Below are positions 25,949 to 37,136 of a stretch of DNA of 64,000 nt, in pieces. The stretch's first letter is position 1. Every line of letters starts with the position of its first letter. A program made the translations under genes and the position numbers. The stretch is taken from NCBI RefSeq assembly GCF_013141865.1, contig NZ_RCST01000001.1, positions 3,720,001 through 3,784,000 on the forward strand, written 5' to 3'. This DNA comes from Methylomonas sp. ZR1 (lineage in GTDB: Bacteria > Pseudomonadota > Gammaproteobacteria > Methylococcales > Methylomonadaceae). The notes below the pieces were generated by a model that was not told where the DNA came from, searched no databases, and saw only the letters and a list, made by a program, of their open reading frames with translations.

Positions 25949-26628
25949 CGTCTCCGATAATACTGCGCTGCCAGTTCATCCGGATGGGCTCCGAAAAAAT
26001 ACCGCAGCCGCAAGCACCACATCAATAAGATCGTTCTGAGGATACCGTGTTGTTGCCAACGCCGCGCGGCAGTGACGACCTTAGTCTTTAAACAGCAAGG
26101 TTTACCGAGCTTTTTCAGCGCCGCGCTGATGGCAATATCTTCCATCAAGGCAATCTCCGGAAAACCGCCCACAGCCTGAAATGCCTGACGGGTGATGAAG
26201 ATGGCCTGATCGCCGGTAGCAATACCGGTCAAGCGGGAGCGCGCGTTCATCATGCCGGCGATCAATTTAAAAATGGCTTGTGGGCTGTCGAATTGCACAT
26301 CAAAACGCCCCCACGACCAGCCTTGCTCGACCGCCGACAAAATTAAAGCGATAGCCTGATCCGGCAGCCGGGTATCGGCATGCAAAAACAGCAACACGTC
26401 GGCTTGGGCTTGTTGCGCACCCAGGTTCATCTGCCTGGCCCGGCCAGGCAGACTGGGCAAAATCTGATCGACCAAAGGCTTCGCAATAAGCGGGCTGGCA
26501 TCACGACTGCCGCCATCGACCACCAATAATTCGCAGCGCGATCTCAGCACCTGCAAGGCTTGCAATGTATCGGCAAGCCGCGCCGCCTCGTTGACTACCG
26601 GAATGACAATACTAATCTGGGGTTTCAT
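25945..26628 (-). CDS. TIGR04283-type glycosyltransferase family 2
   Basis: A 227-residue GT-A glycosyltransferase: ISIVIPVVNEAARLADTL at the start, ELLVVDGGSRDAS, and the metal-binding FLHADTRLP. Residues GGFPEIALMEDIAIS fit the TIGR04283 (rSAM/selenodomain-associated) subgroup. Members are linked to arsenosugar or related small-glycoside pathways in other bacteria, but no radical-SAM partner is in the window. It is coupled to the di-iron membrane enzyme downstream. Confidence 0.85.
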   Translation of the reverse strand: MKPQISIVIPVVNEAARLADTLQALQVLRSRCELLVVDGGSRDASPLIAKPLVDQILPSLPGRARQMNLGAQQAQADVLLFLHADTRLPDQAIALILSAVEQGWSWGRFDVQFDSPQAIFKLIAGMMNARSRLTGIATGDQAIFITRQAFQAVGGFPEIALMEDIAISAALKKLGKPCCLKTKVVTAARRWQQHGILRTILLMWCLRLRYFFGAHPDELAAQYYRRR

Positions 26629-26721
26629 TGCGCTAGCACATCTTCGTCAGCGCTACCGATTACAGTTCGTTGCTAACAGAGGCAGCAACGCTTATACCAG
26701 TAGCATTGAGCAAGGCCGCGA

Positions 26722-27003
26722 TTAAAGCACGCCCTGCTCTATCTCTTGCAAATAGATAAATTCCGGGGCTTTTACGCCGGCCTGTTTTCTGATTTCCACC
26801 AACTCGGGGGAGTCGAAAAATCGCCGGGCGTTGTCCAGCGAGGTCCAGGCAGAAAAATGCACGATATTATTGGCATCGTCGTCGTAGCGCAGCAGTTGGT
26901 AGCTGATTTCTCCGGCGCGTTTTCTGATCTCGGCGGCCTGATCGAAAATCCGCTTCCAGGCCGGATAGTCGGCGACCTCATGGATGATTAATACGTGTGG
27001 CAT
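26722..27003 (-). CDS. ABM-type (antibiotic biosynthesis monooxygenase fold) protein
   Basis: A 93-residue ferredoxin-like alpha-beta protein: VLIIHEVADYPAWKRIFDQA, then VHFSAWTSLDNARRFFDSP. The fold is that of small dimeric monooxygenases and heme-degrading enzymes, but many members have no known activity. It is 14 bp downstream of the cupin gene and probably cotranscribed with it. Confidence 0.7.
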   Translation of the reverse strand: MPHVLIIHEVADYPAWKRIFDQAAEIRKRAGEISYQLLRYDDDANNIVHFSAWTSLDNARRFFDSPELVEIRKQAGVKAPEFIYLQEIEQGVL

Positions 27004-27017
27004 GCAGACTCCGTTTT

Positions 27018-27494
27018 TTAGTATGGCTCGCCGCCTTTGTGGGCAAAACGCCAGCCCCCGTCGACTGACATCGCTTGTAAATCGTCGTCCGGATAAATGA
27101 CTGCGTCTCCGGCCGTCCTGTCGCCAACTTCCAGGTACTGCACGTCTGCGTTCGAGCGATTCAGCAACTGGTGCGCATTACCGGTGCCGGCTTTAAATCC
27201 CGCGCACATACCCGGCGCCAGCTCGGTTTCGCCTGCATCCGTCACCAATGTCGGATGGCCTTGCAATATGTAAATAAACTCGTCTTGCCGCGAATGGCTA
27301 TGCCGCAACGCCGATCTGGCGCCGGGTGCTAGCGTGCTTAGATTGACGCCAAAATTTGCCAGATTGAATACCTCGCCTAGGCGGCGTTTCTCCCTTCCCG
27401 CCATGCGCGAGGCAAACGGTTCCGGATACAGCGATGTGGTGCGTGGCTCGACATCTGCCGCAGACACGGCTATTGGAGTGTGTTTATCGTTCAT
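27018..27494 (-). CDS. Cupin-domain protein
   Basis: A 158-residue single cupin. It begins MNDKHTPIAVSAADVEPRTT and has the metal-site pattern LRHSHSRQDEFIYILQG (two His and Glu), followed by GMCAGFKAGTGNAHQLLNRS (second motif with His). Similar proteins act as small-molecule binders, isomerases or XRE-type sensors without the DNA-binding part. I chose the ATG at 27494; the longer frame (to 27614) would overlap the end of murI with unrelated sequence. Confidence 0.8.
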   Translation of the reverse strand: MNDKHTPIAVSAADVEPRTTSLYPEPFASRMAGREKRRLGEVFNLANFGVNLSTLAPGARSALRHSHSRQDEFIYILQGHPTLVTDAGETELAPGMCAGFKAGTGNAHQLLNRSNADVQYLEVGDRTAGDAVIYPDDDLQAMSVDGGWRFAHKGGEPY

Positions 27495-27552
27495 GGTGGC
27501 CTGCAAATGGAAGAAAACCGGCTCGAACGGTTTATTAAAAATCCGGCGGAGA

Positions 27553-28395
27553 CTAGCCCAAAGCTGCCGAACCGATCTGCTTGCCCTTAGCGCTCCGAGC
27601 AAGCGCCTGAACAAGCACAGGGCTACCCCAGAGCGCGGATATGATCGGACTTGCTTCTTCGACCGCGGTGCTGGAAAAAAAGCGGACCTCTGCCGCCCGC
27701 TCTCGGGAAACAGGCCTAAGATGGCCTTGCAAACGCCGCACCAGCTCTTTTGCCACGGCGGTGGCCGGGTCGATTATCGTCAGATCCGGCCCCACAATGT
27801 CCCGAATCAGCGGCGCCAGAAACGGGTAATGCGTGCAGCCTAATACGATGGTATCGGCACCAGCCAGCAGCAATGGCGACAGGTAACCGACCAAAAGCTC
27901 GCGCGTCGTATCGCTGTGCAATTGGACTTTTTCAACTTGTTCGACCAGACCGGGACAAGGCTGCAACAATATTTCAATGTCTTTACCGTAGGCCGCGCAC
28001 AGCCTGGCGACGCTGGGGCTGGCCAGCGTGCGGCTGGTGGCCAGTACGCCGACCACTCCGGATTGGGTGGTTTGCGCCGCCGGCTTGATGGCCGGCTCCA
28101 TCGCCACCACCGGCACAGGACACCAGGCGCGCAGTTTTTCGATTGCGACCACGGTGGCGGTGTTGCAGGCAACCACGATGGCCTTCACGCCGGCATCCAG
28201 CAGCCGCTCGGTGATGGTTTTCGCCCTATCCGCAATAAACTCCGCATCCCGGTCGCCGTAGGGCGCGTAGCCGGAATCGGCCACATACAGCAAGTCTTCC
28301 ATGGGCAGTTCCGCACGGATGGCTCGCAGCACGGACAGGCCGCCGACGCCGGAATCGAATACGCCAATGGGGGCCTCGGTGCGCAAGGCTGTCAT
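27553..28395 (-). CDS. murI: Glutamate racemase
   Basis: Makes D-glutamate for peptidoglycan. 280 residues with both catalytic cysteines: VVACNTATVVAIEKL (about residue 80) and IVLGCTHYPFLAPLIRDIV (about 190). N-terminal PIGVFDSGVGGLSVLRAI is diagnostic, and the DSGYAPYG element is present. The start is the ATG at 28395; the frame is open upstream into the transferase gene, which ends 28 bp before. Confidence 0.96.
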   Translation of the reverse strand: MTALRTEAPIGVFDSGVGGLSVLRAIRAELPMEDLLYVADSGYAPYGDRDAEFIADRAKTITERLLDAGVKAIVVACNTATVVAIEKLRAWCPVPVVAMEPAIKPAAQTTQSGVVGVLATSRTLASPSVARLCAAYGKDIEILLQPCPGLVEQVEKVQLHSDTTRELLVGYLSPLLLAGADTIVLGCTHYPFLAPLIRDIVGPDLTIIDPATAVAKELVRRLQGHLRPVSRERAAEVRFFSSTAVEEASPIISALWGSPVLVQALARSAKGKQIGSAALG

Positions 28396-28423
28396 GGATG
28401 GATGCTGTCTATTATCCAATCGA

Positions 28424-29050
28424 TCAGGCCTGGCGCTGTTGCAAATATTCTTCGTTGAGACGAATGGCTTGCAGGGCTGCCGGGCGCGCGTAGATCCGCG
28501 CCACATAATCTTCGAACAACGGACGCTTGTCGATGCTGCCAAACATCATCCCCCAACCCAGCTGCGAGCCGACATACACGTCCGCGGCGGTAAATTGCTC
28601 GCCGCAAATGTAAGGTCCGGGCTGCAGGGCTGTTTCGACGGCGGCTAAGGTCGCTTCGTAACTACCGAAACCGACAAAGCCGCTTTTGCCCTCGGGCACT
28701 TGCCAACCCAGCGTCTTGGCGGTAACGGCCTGTTCCAGCGGACCGGCCGCGAAAAACAGCCAACGGAAATAGTCCGCGCGCGCGGGATGGTTTGCGGCCG
28801 GCAGCAGATTTTTCTCCGGAAAACGATCCGCCAAATACGCGCAAATGGCCGCGGTTTCGGTGACGAACGCAGTACCGTGTTTCAGCGCCGGCACCTTGCC
28901 CATTGGATTGACAGCCAGATAGTCGGCATTTTTCATCGCGGCGCCGAACGCCAGCCAGACCGTTTCGTAAGGCTCGCCGATTTCTTCCAGCATCCAGTGA
29001 GCGATGCGCCCACGCGACTGCGGATTGGTATAAAACACCAGATCGTTCAT
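28424..29050 (-). CDS. Glutathione S-transferase family protein
   Basis: A 208-residue cytosolic GST: thioredoxin-like N-terminal domain (LVFYTNPQSRGRIAHWMLEE, with the cis-Pro in NPMGKVPALKHG and the glutathione-binding TETAAICAYLADRF), then an all-helical C-terminal domain with FTAADVYVGSQLGW. A strong ribosome binding site (AAGGAG) precedes the ATG at 29050. Substrate unknown. Confidence 0.92.
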   Translation of the reverse strand: MNDLVFYTNPQSRGRIAHWMLEEIGEPYETVWLAFGAAMKNADYLAVNPMGKVPALKHGTAFVTETAAICAYLADRFPEKNLLPAANHPARADYFRWLFFAAGPLEQAVTAKTLGWQVPEGKSGFVGFGSYEATLAAVETALQPGPYICGEQFTAADVYVGSQLGWGMMFGSIDKRPLFEDYVARIYARPAALQAIRLNEEYLQQRQA

Positions 29051-29185
29051 TGTGCGTTCTCCTTGGCGGGATGTTTTACTAAAGGCAATATGGCGGCGGA
29101 TTTTACACCGATAAACCGGACCGGACTCAGACGATGTTTTGGGACCGGCTGTAGACACTGTTCCATCAGGAACAATGTCGAGCGA

Positions 29186-32100
29186 CTATCCCAACGGTTC
29201 CAGTGCAGTCAGCGCTTCGGTCATTATCCGTTTGAATTCGGCATAGTCAGCAGGATTTAAACTGTCCTGCTTGAGTGACAGACAAAATCTCGTCGCGGCC
29301 TGCTCCACACGATTTGCCCCCAAGTTAGCGGCGACGCCTTTCAAACCGTGCAGCACGTCTCGCGCCTTTTGCAAATCGCGCTTCTCCAGCAAATCATCCA
29401 GCGCTATCAAGGTGCTTGCGGTGCTATTTTTAAAACTACCCAGCAACTCGCTCAAAAAGCTTTCGTCGCCATCCAGCAAATCCAGCGTGTTGCTGAAATC
29501 AAAACCGGGCAAATCTCGTAAGCAAAACGCTGAAACGTCACGCGCATTTGTAACAGGCCCGTTTACCGAAGCGCCAACCGGACTTCGACCTATCTGCTGG
29601 CACAACACCTTAACCAACTGCATCGGTTGAATCGGCTTGACCACAAACTCGTTCATACCGCTGGCCAGGCATTTGTCCCGTTCCTCTTGGGTCACGCCGG
29701 CGCTCAGCGCGATAATCGGCAGGGAGTGATACTCGGGATTTTGGCGGATCTGTTCGGTGGCGGCCAGACCGCTCATCACCGGCATATGAATATCCATCAG
29801 CACTGCATCATAAGCGTGCTCTGCCAGCATGGCCAAGGCGTCGCGGCCGTTACCGGCAAGATCGACACTAACCCCGCATAAGGCCAAAAATTCCTGCAAA
29901 ATTTTCTGATTGATAGCATGGTCTTCGGCCACCAGAATACGCATGCCCCGCAATGCGCTACCTTGATCGGCAAGAGTCTTAGACAAGCCACCGGCCTGGG
30001 TGTCGGTATCCGGCCGCGCCGCCGGCAAATCGGCTTGCTGCGCGCTAACGCCCAGCATTAACTCAAAACTAAAATTCGAACCCTGCCCCGGCTTACTTTC
30101 GACATGAAAATCGCTGCCCATTAGTTGCAGCAACTTTTGGCTGATGCTCAAGCCCAAACCTGTACCACCGAAGCGGCGAGTAATCGACGCATCCAACTGA
30201 CTGAAGGAATGGAACAACTTAGGCAGATCCGCTTCGGGAATACCGATACCGGTATCCATCACGCTGAAACGCAGCTTGGCCTGAGCGTCCTGCCATTCCA
30301 GCAAAGCCACTTGCAATGTGACACTGCCTTGCTCAGTAAACTTCAGCGCATTTCCCACCAGATTGGAGAGAATCTGTTGCAAACGCAGTGCATCACCGAC
30401 CAAACCTAAGGGCACATCCGGCGCAACGTCTATCTTGATGTCCAGGCATTTTTCCGCCGCGTACAAGGCAAACAGATTATGCAGGTTATCCAATACGGTA
30501 TTCAGGTTGAATTCGACCTGTTCGAGTCCCAGTTTACCGGCCTCCATTTTGGAGAAGTCGAGAATGTCGTTGAGTATGCCGAGTAAACTGACGGAACTGC
30601 TGTAAATCTTTTGCAGATAATCCCTTACCTCAGCGGATACCGGCTTATTCAATGCCAACTGCGACAACCCGATCACCGCGTTCATCGGCGTGCGGATTTC
30701 GTGGGACATGTTCGCCAGAAACTCCGATTTGAAGGCCGCCATGCTCTCGGCGGTTTCTTTGGCTTCGATCAAGGCCTGTTCCACCCGCTTCTGTTCGCTT
30801 AGATCGCGCACCACGCTTTGTAATACCAGGTGGCCGTCCAGACTAACCCGCGCCAGCGTCACCAAAGCCGGAAAAATACGACCGTCGGCACGCTTATGCA
30901 GCCACTCGAATTCCAAGTGGCCGTTTTTGATCGCCGTAGCCATATACTCGTTCGCCAATTCTACCGAATCCCTGCCGTTTGCCTGATTTGGCGGCGAAAC
31001 TTTACCGGGGTGCAAGCGGCAGAACTCGGACACAGCGTCGTAACCAAATAAATCCAAGGTGGCCTGATTACAATCCAGAAATCCGCTGCTATCGGCCATC
31101 ATGACCGCATCGCTGGAACTGTTGAACAGCTTTCGATACTTCAACTCACTTTGTCGCAGCACTTCTTTATTGGCTTTGGCTTGGGTAACGTCTTCGGCAA
31201 TAAACCAAATATAATCCTGATCCTCGGTACCGGCGACTTTGGTGCCGCTTAGTTGTAACGATACCGGTCGCCCTCTTTTATGGATAAACGTCGCTTCGTC
31301 CGAACCATACTGCCCGGTTCTGGCTAACCAACTTAATTGTTCGGCCAAACTCTGGTCTTTATCGGCGGATAAACTCATGTAATCGAGCCGTTGAAGTTCT
31401 TCTTCCGTATACCCGGTCATGCGTTGAAAAGCATGATTGAATTCAACGAATTTGCCGTGCACATCCAGCAAAGCGATGCCTAAGGGCGACAGCTCGTATA
31501 AGTCGCGGAGCTTTTGGCCTTTTTCCGCCAAACGAATATACGCATCCTTTAAACTTGAGTTTGCCGCATCAAGCTGAGCGGTGCGCTGATCGACCAGTGC
31601 CGCCACTATAGCCGCCCTGCCGGTGGCGGATAACAAGTACACGCTTAGTAGCATGGTAAACAGCAATCCTCCCAACAACACCAGCCACGGTAACCAGGAG
31701 GCATGCGTCGCAATGAATACGGCTTCCGGCTGGACAATCACTTCCAACAAGCGATTGCCAAAACGGATGGAATGCCTGGACTCATTAACACCGGTCGTCA
31801 ATGCTTTCAGCGCTCCGTATAACGGTATAGCGTGGTTTTCCGCATCGTAATACAGTAGCGCCACGTTCATATCGTCAAGATTTAAGTCTTGCATGGCCGC
31901 CTTCACCAGGGAATCGATACGCACCACTGTAGACAAAAACCCGCTAAACGCCGGCTCCGAACTATTGGCATTAGCCAGGTATACAGGCATCATCAGCAAT
32001 AAGGCTTGATTGGCTTGCCCGTCCTGCACCAGTTGAATAGGCCGGGTGACGCTGACTGCTTGGCTGGCCCTGGCTTCCGTCAGCGCTGCTCGGCGATTGG

Positions 32101-33148
32101 CCTCGGAATTCAAGTCAAAGCCCAGCGCCAGCTTATTGGTTGATAAAGGCTCGATAAAGGTAACGGGGAAATACTCGGTACGCTCCTGAGCCTTGATGAA
32201 CTGGCGATCCGCACCTAGTTCCTTGATCGTAAAATCTTTATATCCTTCGTCGCGGATCGATTGTTCGTAAGACGCCCGCTGTTCGCTGGGGATCTGCGAT
32301 ACCCAGCTCAGCGCTTGAATGTGCGGATTCTGTGCCAGCACGCCATTGGCAAAAACGCCGAATTTATCCCGGTCTACCGGTCCGGCCGCTTGGAAGAAAC
32401 TATTGAGCGAAAAAGACGCTTTCAACACGGCGGAAAAATTGTCTGCCAAGGCTTTATTAACCGCGCCGGCATTGCTGTCAAATTGCAGTTGTAGCCGACT
32501 GTCTTCCGCTCGCAAAACCAATAGAAAAGTAATGATCAGCCCGGCCAACATGGCTACCAGCGGCATAGCCACACCTACCAGCCGGGGACGCCAAAGCGCT
32601 CTTGGTTCTGCAAACCCGCAAAAAACCAAAGGCGATATGATGATGGCCCCGAGACAATCGCCTATCCACCAATTCCACCAAGCCACCAAAACATTGGCAT
32701 CGGTTAAAACACCGAATCCAAGCAAGGTGCTGACCCCGACGGTGGCGGCGATCAAGCAAGTCAAAGGCCCGACTAGTAACACATACCGAAAAATGTTTTT
32801 TCCTTTATCCAAACGCGGTACGCCGGTCCCTAGAAAGCGTTGCGACAGCCAAGCACCGGTCAATGCTTGCAATGTGCTGCCGATCGCGATGCCCATCGCG
32901 ACGAAGACCGTCGGCGGCGTTAATTCGCCGCTTAACTCATATCCTTGCGAGAGATTGGTCAGGAACGAGCCGCACCCTATCGCCGGCCAGATTTTCTTAC
33001 CCCAGAGCAACACCGCTGCCAGCGCAATGCCGGCCGGCGGCCAAATCGGACTGGCATAGCCTGGCGGTAAGGCCAGGCGCAACCCAGCCCAACCCGCCAC
33101 GGCAATAATTGCTGTCAGAAAAATAAATCGGTAAAAGCTCAAACGCAT
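29186..33148 (-). CDS. Hybrid sensor histidine kinase (MASE1-CHASE-PAS-PAS-HK-REC-HPt)
   Basis: A 1320-residue membrane phosphorelay protein. Order: a MASE1 membrane-sensor region of about eight helices (1-225); a periplasmic CHASE domain (about 225-460, FFQAAGPVDRDKFGVF ... DLNSEANRRAALTEAR); a further helix near 475-500; two PAS domains (about 540-650 and 665-790); HisKA with the phospho-acceptor His in NMSHEIRTPMNAVIGLS; an ATPase domain with VGNALKF, DTGIGIP and GGTGLGLSIS; a receiver with Asp in YDAVLMDIHMPVMSG; and a C-terminal HPt with His in VLHGLKGVAANLG. All phosphotransfer residues are present. The ATG at 33148 has GAAGGA immediately before it, too close to be ideal; a TTG at 33166 is the alternative. 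No cognate regulator is adjacent. Confidence 0.93.
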   Translation of the reverse strand: MRLSFYRFIFLTAIIAVAGWAGLRLALPPGYASPIWPPAGIALAAVLLWGKKIWPAIGCGSFLTNLSQGYELSGELTPPTVFVAMGIAIGSTLQALTGAWLSQRFLGTGVPRLDKGKNIFRYVLLVGPLTCLIAATVGVSTLLGFGVLTDANVLVAWWNWWIGDCLGAIIISPLVFCGFAEPRALWRPRLVGVAMPLVAMLAGLIITFLLVLRAEDSRLQLQFDSNAGAVNKALADNFSAVLKASFSLNSFFQAAGPVDRDKFGVFANGVLAQNPHIQALSWVSQIPSEQRASYEQSIRDEGYKDFTIKELGADRQFIKAQERTEYFPVTFIEPLSTNKLALGFDLNSEANRRAALTEARASQAVSVTRPIQLVQDGQANQALLLMMPVYLANANSSEPAFSGFLSTVVRIDSLVKAAMQDLNLDDMNVALLYYDAENHAIPLYGALKALTTGVNESRHSIRFGNRLLEVIVQPEAVFIATHASWLPWLVLLGGLLFTMLLSVYLLSATGRAAIVAALVDQRTAQLDAANSSLKDAYIRLAEKGQKLRDLYELSPLGIALLDVHGKFVEFNHAFQRMTGYTEEELQRLDYMSLSADKDQSLAEQLSWLARTGQYGSDEATFIHKRGRPVSLQLSGTKVAGTEDQDYIWFIAEDVTQAKANKEVLRQSELKYRKLFNSSSDAVMMADSSGFLDCNQATLDLFGYDAVSEFCRLHPGKVSPPNQANGRDSVELANEYMATAIKNGHLEFEWLHKRADGRIFPALVTLARVSLDGHLVLQSVVRDLSEQKRVEQALIEAKETAESMAAFKSEFLANMSHEIRTPMNAVIGLSQLALNKPVSAEVRDYLQKIYSSSVSLLGILNDILDFSKMEAGKLGLEQVEFNLNTVLDNLHNLFALYAAEKCLDIKIDVAPDVPLGLVGDALRLQQILSNLVGNALKFTEQGSVTLQVALLEWQDAQAKLRFSVMDTGIGIPEADLPKLFHSFSQLDASITRRFGGTGLGLSISQKLLQLMGSDFHVESKPGQGSNFSFELMLGVSAQQADLPAARPDTDTQAGGLSKTLADQGSALRGMRILVAEDHAINQKILQEFLALCGVSVDLAGNGRDALAMLAEHAYDAVLMDIHMPVMSGLAATEQIRQNPEYHSLPIIALSAGVTQEERDKCLASGMNEFVVKPIQPMQLVKVLCQQIGRSPVGASVNGPVTNARDVSAFCLRDLPGFDFSNTLDLLDGDESFLSELLGSFKNSTASTLIALDDLLEKRDLQKARDVLHGLKGVAANLGANRVEQAATRFCLSLKQDSLNPADYAEFKRIMTEALTALEPLG

Positions 33149-33285
33149 TCCTTCTCTGCCCAACAAGCCAAGAAAAGTGAGAGAAGGTGATTATAGGTCA
33201 AATGTTTTGCTAGGGATGCGGATAGGCCAAAACCTGGGCCATCCGGCATTGCGAGGACTCATCGCTAATCCAGTTTAGCCACTGG

Positions 33286-33305
33286 GCTCCCGGCTGCGCG
33301 GGAGC
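33286..33305. repeat. Short GC-rich palindrome
   Basis: GCTCCCG (33286-33292) and CGGGAGC (33299-33305) around a 6-base loop, between the histidine kinase promoter and the dehydrogenase 3' end. It resembles dispersed REP-like hairpins and could act as a terminator for neither or either side. Confidence 0.5.
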
Positions 33306-33334
33306 GACGATATTTAGGAGGTTGGGATAGTGCG

Positions 33335-34384
33335 TCAGCCCGGCAGGGTCGCCATATCGATCACAAAGCGGTATTTCACGTCGCTTTTCAACATGCGTTG
33401 ATAGGCGTCATTGATGCCGGCCATCGGAATCAGCTCAATGTCGGACACGATGCCGTGCTCGGCGCAGAAATCCAGCATTTCCTGAGTCTCGCGAATACCG
33501 CCGATCAACGAACCCGCCAACGCGCGGCGGCGAAATATCAGGTTGCCGACGTTCGGCGAGGGATGCGGCTCGGACGGTACGCCGACCAGACACATCGTGC
33601 CGTCGCGCTTCAACAGGCTTAAATATTGATCCAAATCGTGCTGCGCGGCGACGGTATTTAAAATGAAATCAAAGCTGTTTAAATGCTTTTCCATTTCGTC
33701 GGTGTTTTTTGAGATCACCACCTCGCTCGCGCCCAAGCGTTTGGCATCCGCTTCTTTACCTGGCGAAGTCGTAAACAGCACGACCTCTGCACCAAAGGCG
33801 TGGGCAAACTTCACGCCCATATGCCCCAGACCGCCCAAACCGACGATGCCAACCTTATGGCCCTTGCCGATTTGCCAATGCCGCAACGGCGAATAGGTCG
33901 TAATACCGGCGCACAGCAGGGGCGCTACCGCCGCCAACTCCAGCTTATCGGACACTTGCAACACAAACCCCTGATCGACCACGATCTGATTCGAGTAGCC
34001 GCCGTAAGTCATTTTGCCGGTGTATTTGTCCGGACTGTTGTAAGTGAACACCGTTTGGTCGCAAAACTGTTCCTGATGATCAAGGCAATCGGGACAGACG
34101 CCGCAGGAATCCACCATGCAGCCTACCCCGGCCAAATCACCCACCTTAAAATGAGTCACTTGGGAACCGACTTCCACGACCCGACCGACAATTTCGTGGC
34201 CCGGCACTATCGGAAACGTCGTGCCGCGCCATTCGTTGCGCACCTGATGCAAATCGCTATGGCAAACCCCGCAATACAGAATTTCGATACGCACATCCTC
34301 GGAACCGGGTTGCCGGCGTTCGAAATGAAACGAGCGTAGCGGCGTTTGCGGGTTATAGGCGGCATAGCCAACACTTTTGAGCAT
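33335..34384 (-). CDS. Zinc-dependent alcohol dehydrogenase (CAD/YahK type)
   Basis: A 349-residue medium-chain dehydrogenase that interconverts alcohols and aldehydes, probably with NADP. Catalytic zinc ligands are in YCGVCHSDLHQVRNEW and PGHEIVGRV; the structural zinc site is the four-Cys loop CGVCPDCLDHQEQFC. The nucleotide-binding loop is VGIVGLGGLGHMGVKFA. Closest in pattern to the cinnamyl-alcohol-dehydrogenase-like NADP enzymes of bacteria, which favour aldehyde reduction. Confidence 0.93.
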   Translation of the reverse strand: MLKSVGYAAYNPQTPLRSFHFERRQPGSEDVRIEILYCGVCHSDLHQVRNEWRGTTFPIVPGHEIVGRVVEVGSQVTHFKVGDLAGVGCMVDSCGVCPDCLDHQEQFCDQTVFTYNSPDKYTGKMTYGGYSNQIVVDQGFVLQVSDKLELAAVAPLLCAGITTYSPLRHWQIGKGHKVGIVGLGGLGHMGVKFAHAFGAEVVLFTTSPGKEADAKRLGASEVVISKNTDEMEKHLNSFDFILNTVAAQHDLDQYLSLLKRDGTMCLVGVPSEPHPSPNVGNLIFRRRALAGSLIGGIRETQEMLDFCAEHGIVSDIELIPMAGINDAYQRMLKSDVKYRFVIDMATLPG

Positions 34385-34491
34385 ATCGATCCCCTAAATT
34401 TAGATTGTACGGTGCCTGCACCAGGGCTCAGCCCGTCGATTGATTTTGTTTGCGTCAGGTGCAAATACGCGCCTGACGCTGCTAACGCATG

Positions 34492-35836
<1,345 letters not shown>

Positions 35837-35837
35837 T

Positions 35838-37136
35838 TTATTTACCGGCACCGACCGTCACGGTTTGCAACAACTCCGGTTTTACCCGGCGCTTGAACGC
35901 ATCCTTGATTTGCTCGATGCTGACAGCTTCGACATTGCTCTGAAAGGTATCCAGATAGTCCAGCGGCTGCTGATAAAACCCAATCATCGCTACGTAATCG
36001 GTCAGCTTGCTGTTGGTATCGAAGCGCATCGCAAAACCACCTGTGATGTTTTGCTTGGCGGCGGTCAGTTCCTTATCGCTGGGGCCTGTATCCAGAAACT
36101 CGTTGAAGGTCTTCAGCAACACATCCAAAGCCTGTTCGGTTTGATCGTTTCGGGTTTGCAAACTCATCATGAACGGCCCCTGCCGGTATAAGGGCGCAAA
36201 CACGCTATAAGCACCATACGCCAAACCGCGCTTCTCCCGCACTTCTTCGAATAACCTTGACACCATACTGCCGCCCCCCAAAATATGGTTACCTACATAC
36301 AAGGCGAAATAGTCCGGGTCCTTACGATAGGTGCCGGGCAAGCCAACCAGTACGTGGGTTTGCGTGGACGGAAACTCGATGTGCTGTTTGCTGGCTTTGC
36401 TAGGCATCGTCACCACCGGAATTTCGGCAGGCTTACTGCCAACCGGTAACTTGCTCAGTAACTGGTTAGCGGTCTGCTCGGCTTGCTCGCGACTGACGTC
36501 ACCGACGATGACCACCATCGCGTTAGCAGCCACATAGTATTTTTGATAAAAGCTTTTCAAATCGTCAGCGCTAAAACCGGCCACGGTTTCCACCACGCCG
36601 GTCTCGGGATGGGCGTAGGGATGATCGCCATACAAGGCTTTGTTAAACGCGATGCCGGCCAATTCGCCCGGTGATTCTTCCCGGTGTTTCAAACCAGCCA
36701 AGGTGCGGGCTTTTTCCCGCTCGAAATCGGCTTGATTAAAGGCCGGCTTGCTCAATACGGTTTCGAAGGTCGCCAAAGCTTTGTCGAACAAGGCTTTTTC
36801 GGTCAAGGTCCGTATCGCCAGCCAAGCCATATCTTCATTGACACCAGCTGAATAGTTGGCGCCTACCGATTCGAAGCGCTGGGCGATGTCATCGGCGCTC
36901 AAGTCGCCGGCCCCACTATCCAGCAAGGCGGAAGTCAACGCGGCGACGCCGAACTTCGCCTCGTCGCGGGCGCTGCCGGCATCGAATACCACCCGCACAT
37001 CCACCATCGGCAAACCGGCGGTGCGCACGTAGTAAACCCGGCTGCCCTGCGGGGTTTGCCAGTTTTCGATTTTGGCGGCGGACCAGACGGTCTGGCTCAA
37101 CAGCAATAGTACCAAACCCATTAAATTAAAACGCAT
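35838..37136 (-). CDS. M16-family peptidase-like protein lacking the zinc motif
   Basis: A 432-residue periplasmic protein with a signal peptide (MRFNLMGLVLLLLSQTVWSA). It has the M16 fold but no HxxEH: the equivalent region reads AALTSALLDSGAG. The substrate-binding Arg/Tyr pair is kept in VREKRGLAYGAYSVF, the pattern of the non-catalytic partner in two-chain M16B peptidases. The catalytic partner is encoded immediately upstream, overlapping by 11 bp, so the two probably form one zinc peptidase in the periplasm. Confidence 0.9.
   Translation of the reverse strand: MRFNLMGLVLLLLSQTVWSAAKIENWQTPQGSRVYYVRTAGLPMVDVRVVFDAGSARDEAKFGVAALTSALLDSGAGDLSADDIAQRFESVGANYSAGVNEDMAWLAIRTLTEKALFDKALATFETVLSKPAFNQADFEREKARTLAGLKHREESPGELAGIAFNKALYGDHPYAHPETGVVETVAGFSADDLKSFYQKYYVAANAMVVIVGDVSREQAEQTANQLLSKLPVGSKPAEIPVVTMPSKASKQHIEFPSTQTHVLVGLPGTYRKDPDYFALYVGNHILGGGSMVSRLFEEVREKRGLAYGAYSVFAPLYRQGPFMMSLQTRNDQTEQALDVLLKTFNEFLDTGPSDKELTAAKQNITGGFAMRFDTNSKLTDYVAMIGFYQQPLDYLDTFQSNVEAVSIEQIKDAFKRRVKPELLQTVTVGAGK

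Noticed and set aside
27495..27614. N-terminal extension of the cupin into the murI end
   Set aside because: The added residues are basic, overlap murI and do not fit the cupin fold; ATG at 27494 is better.
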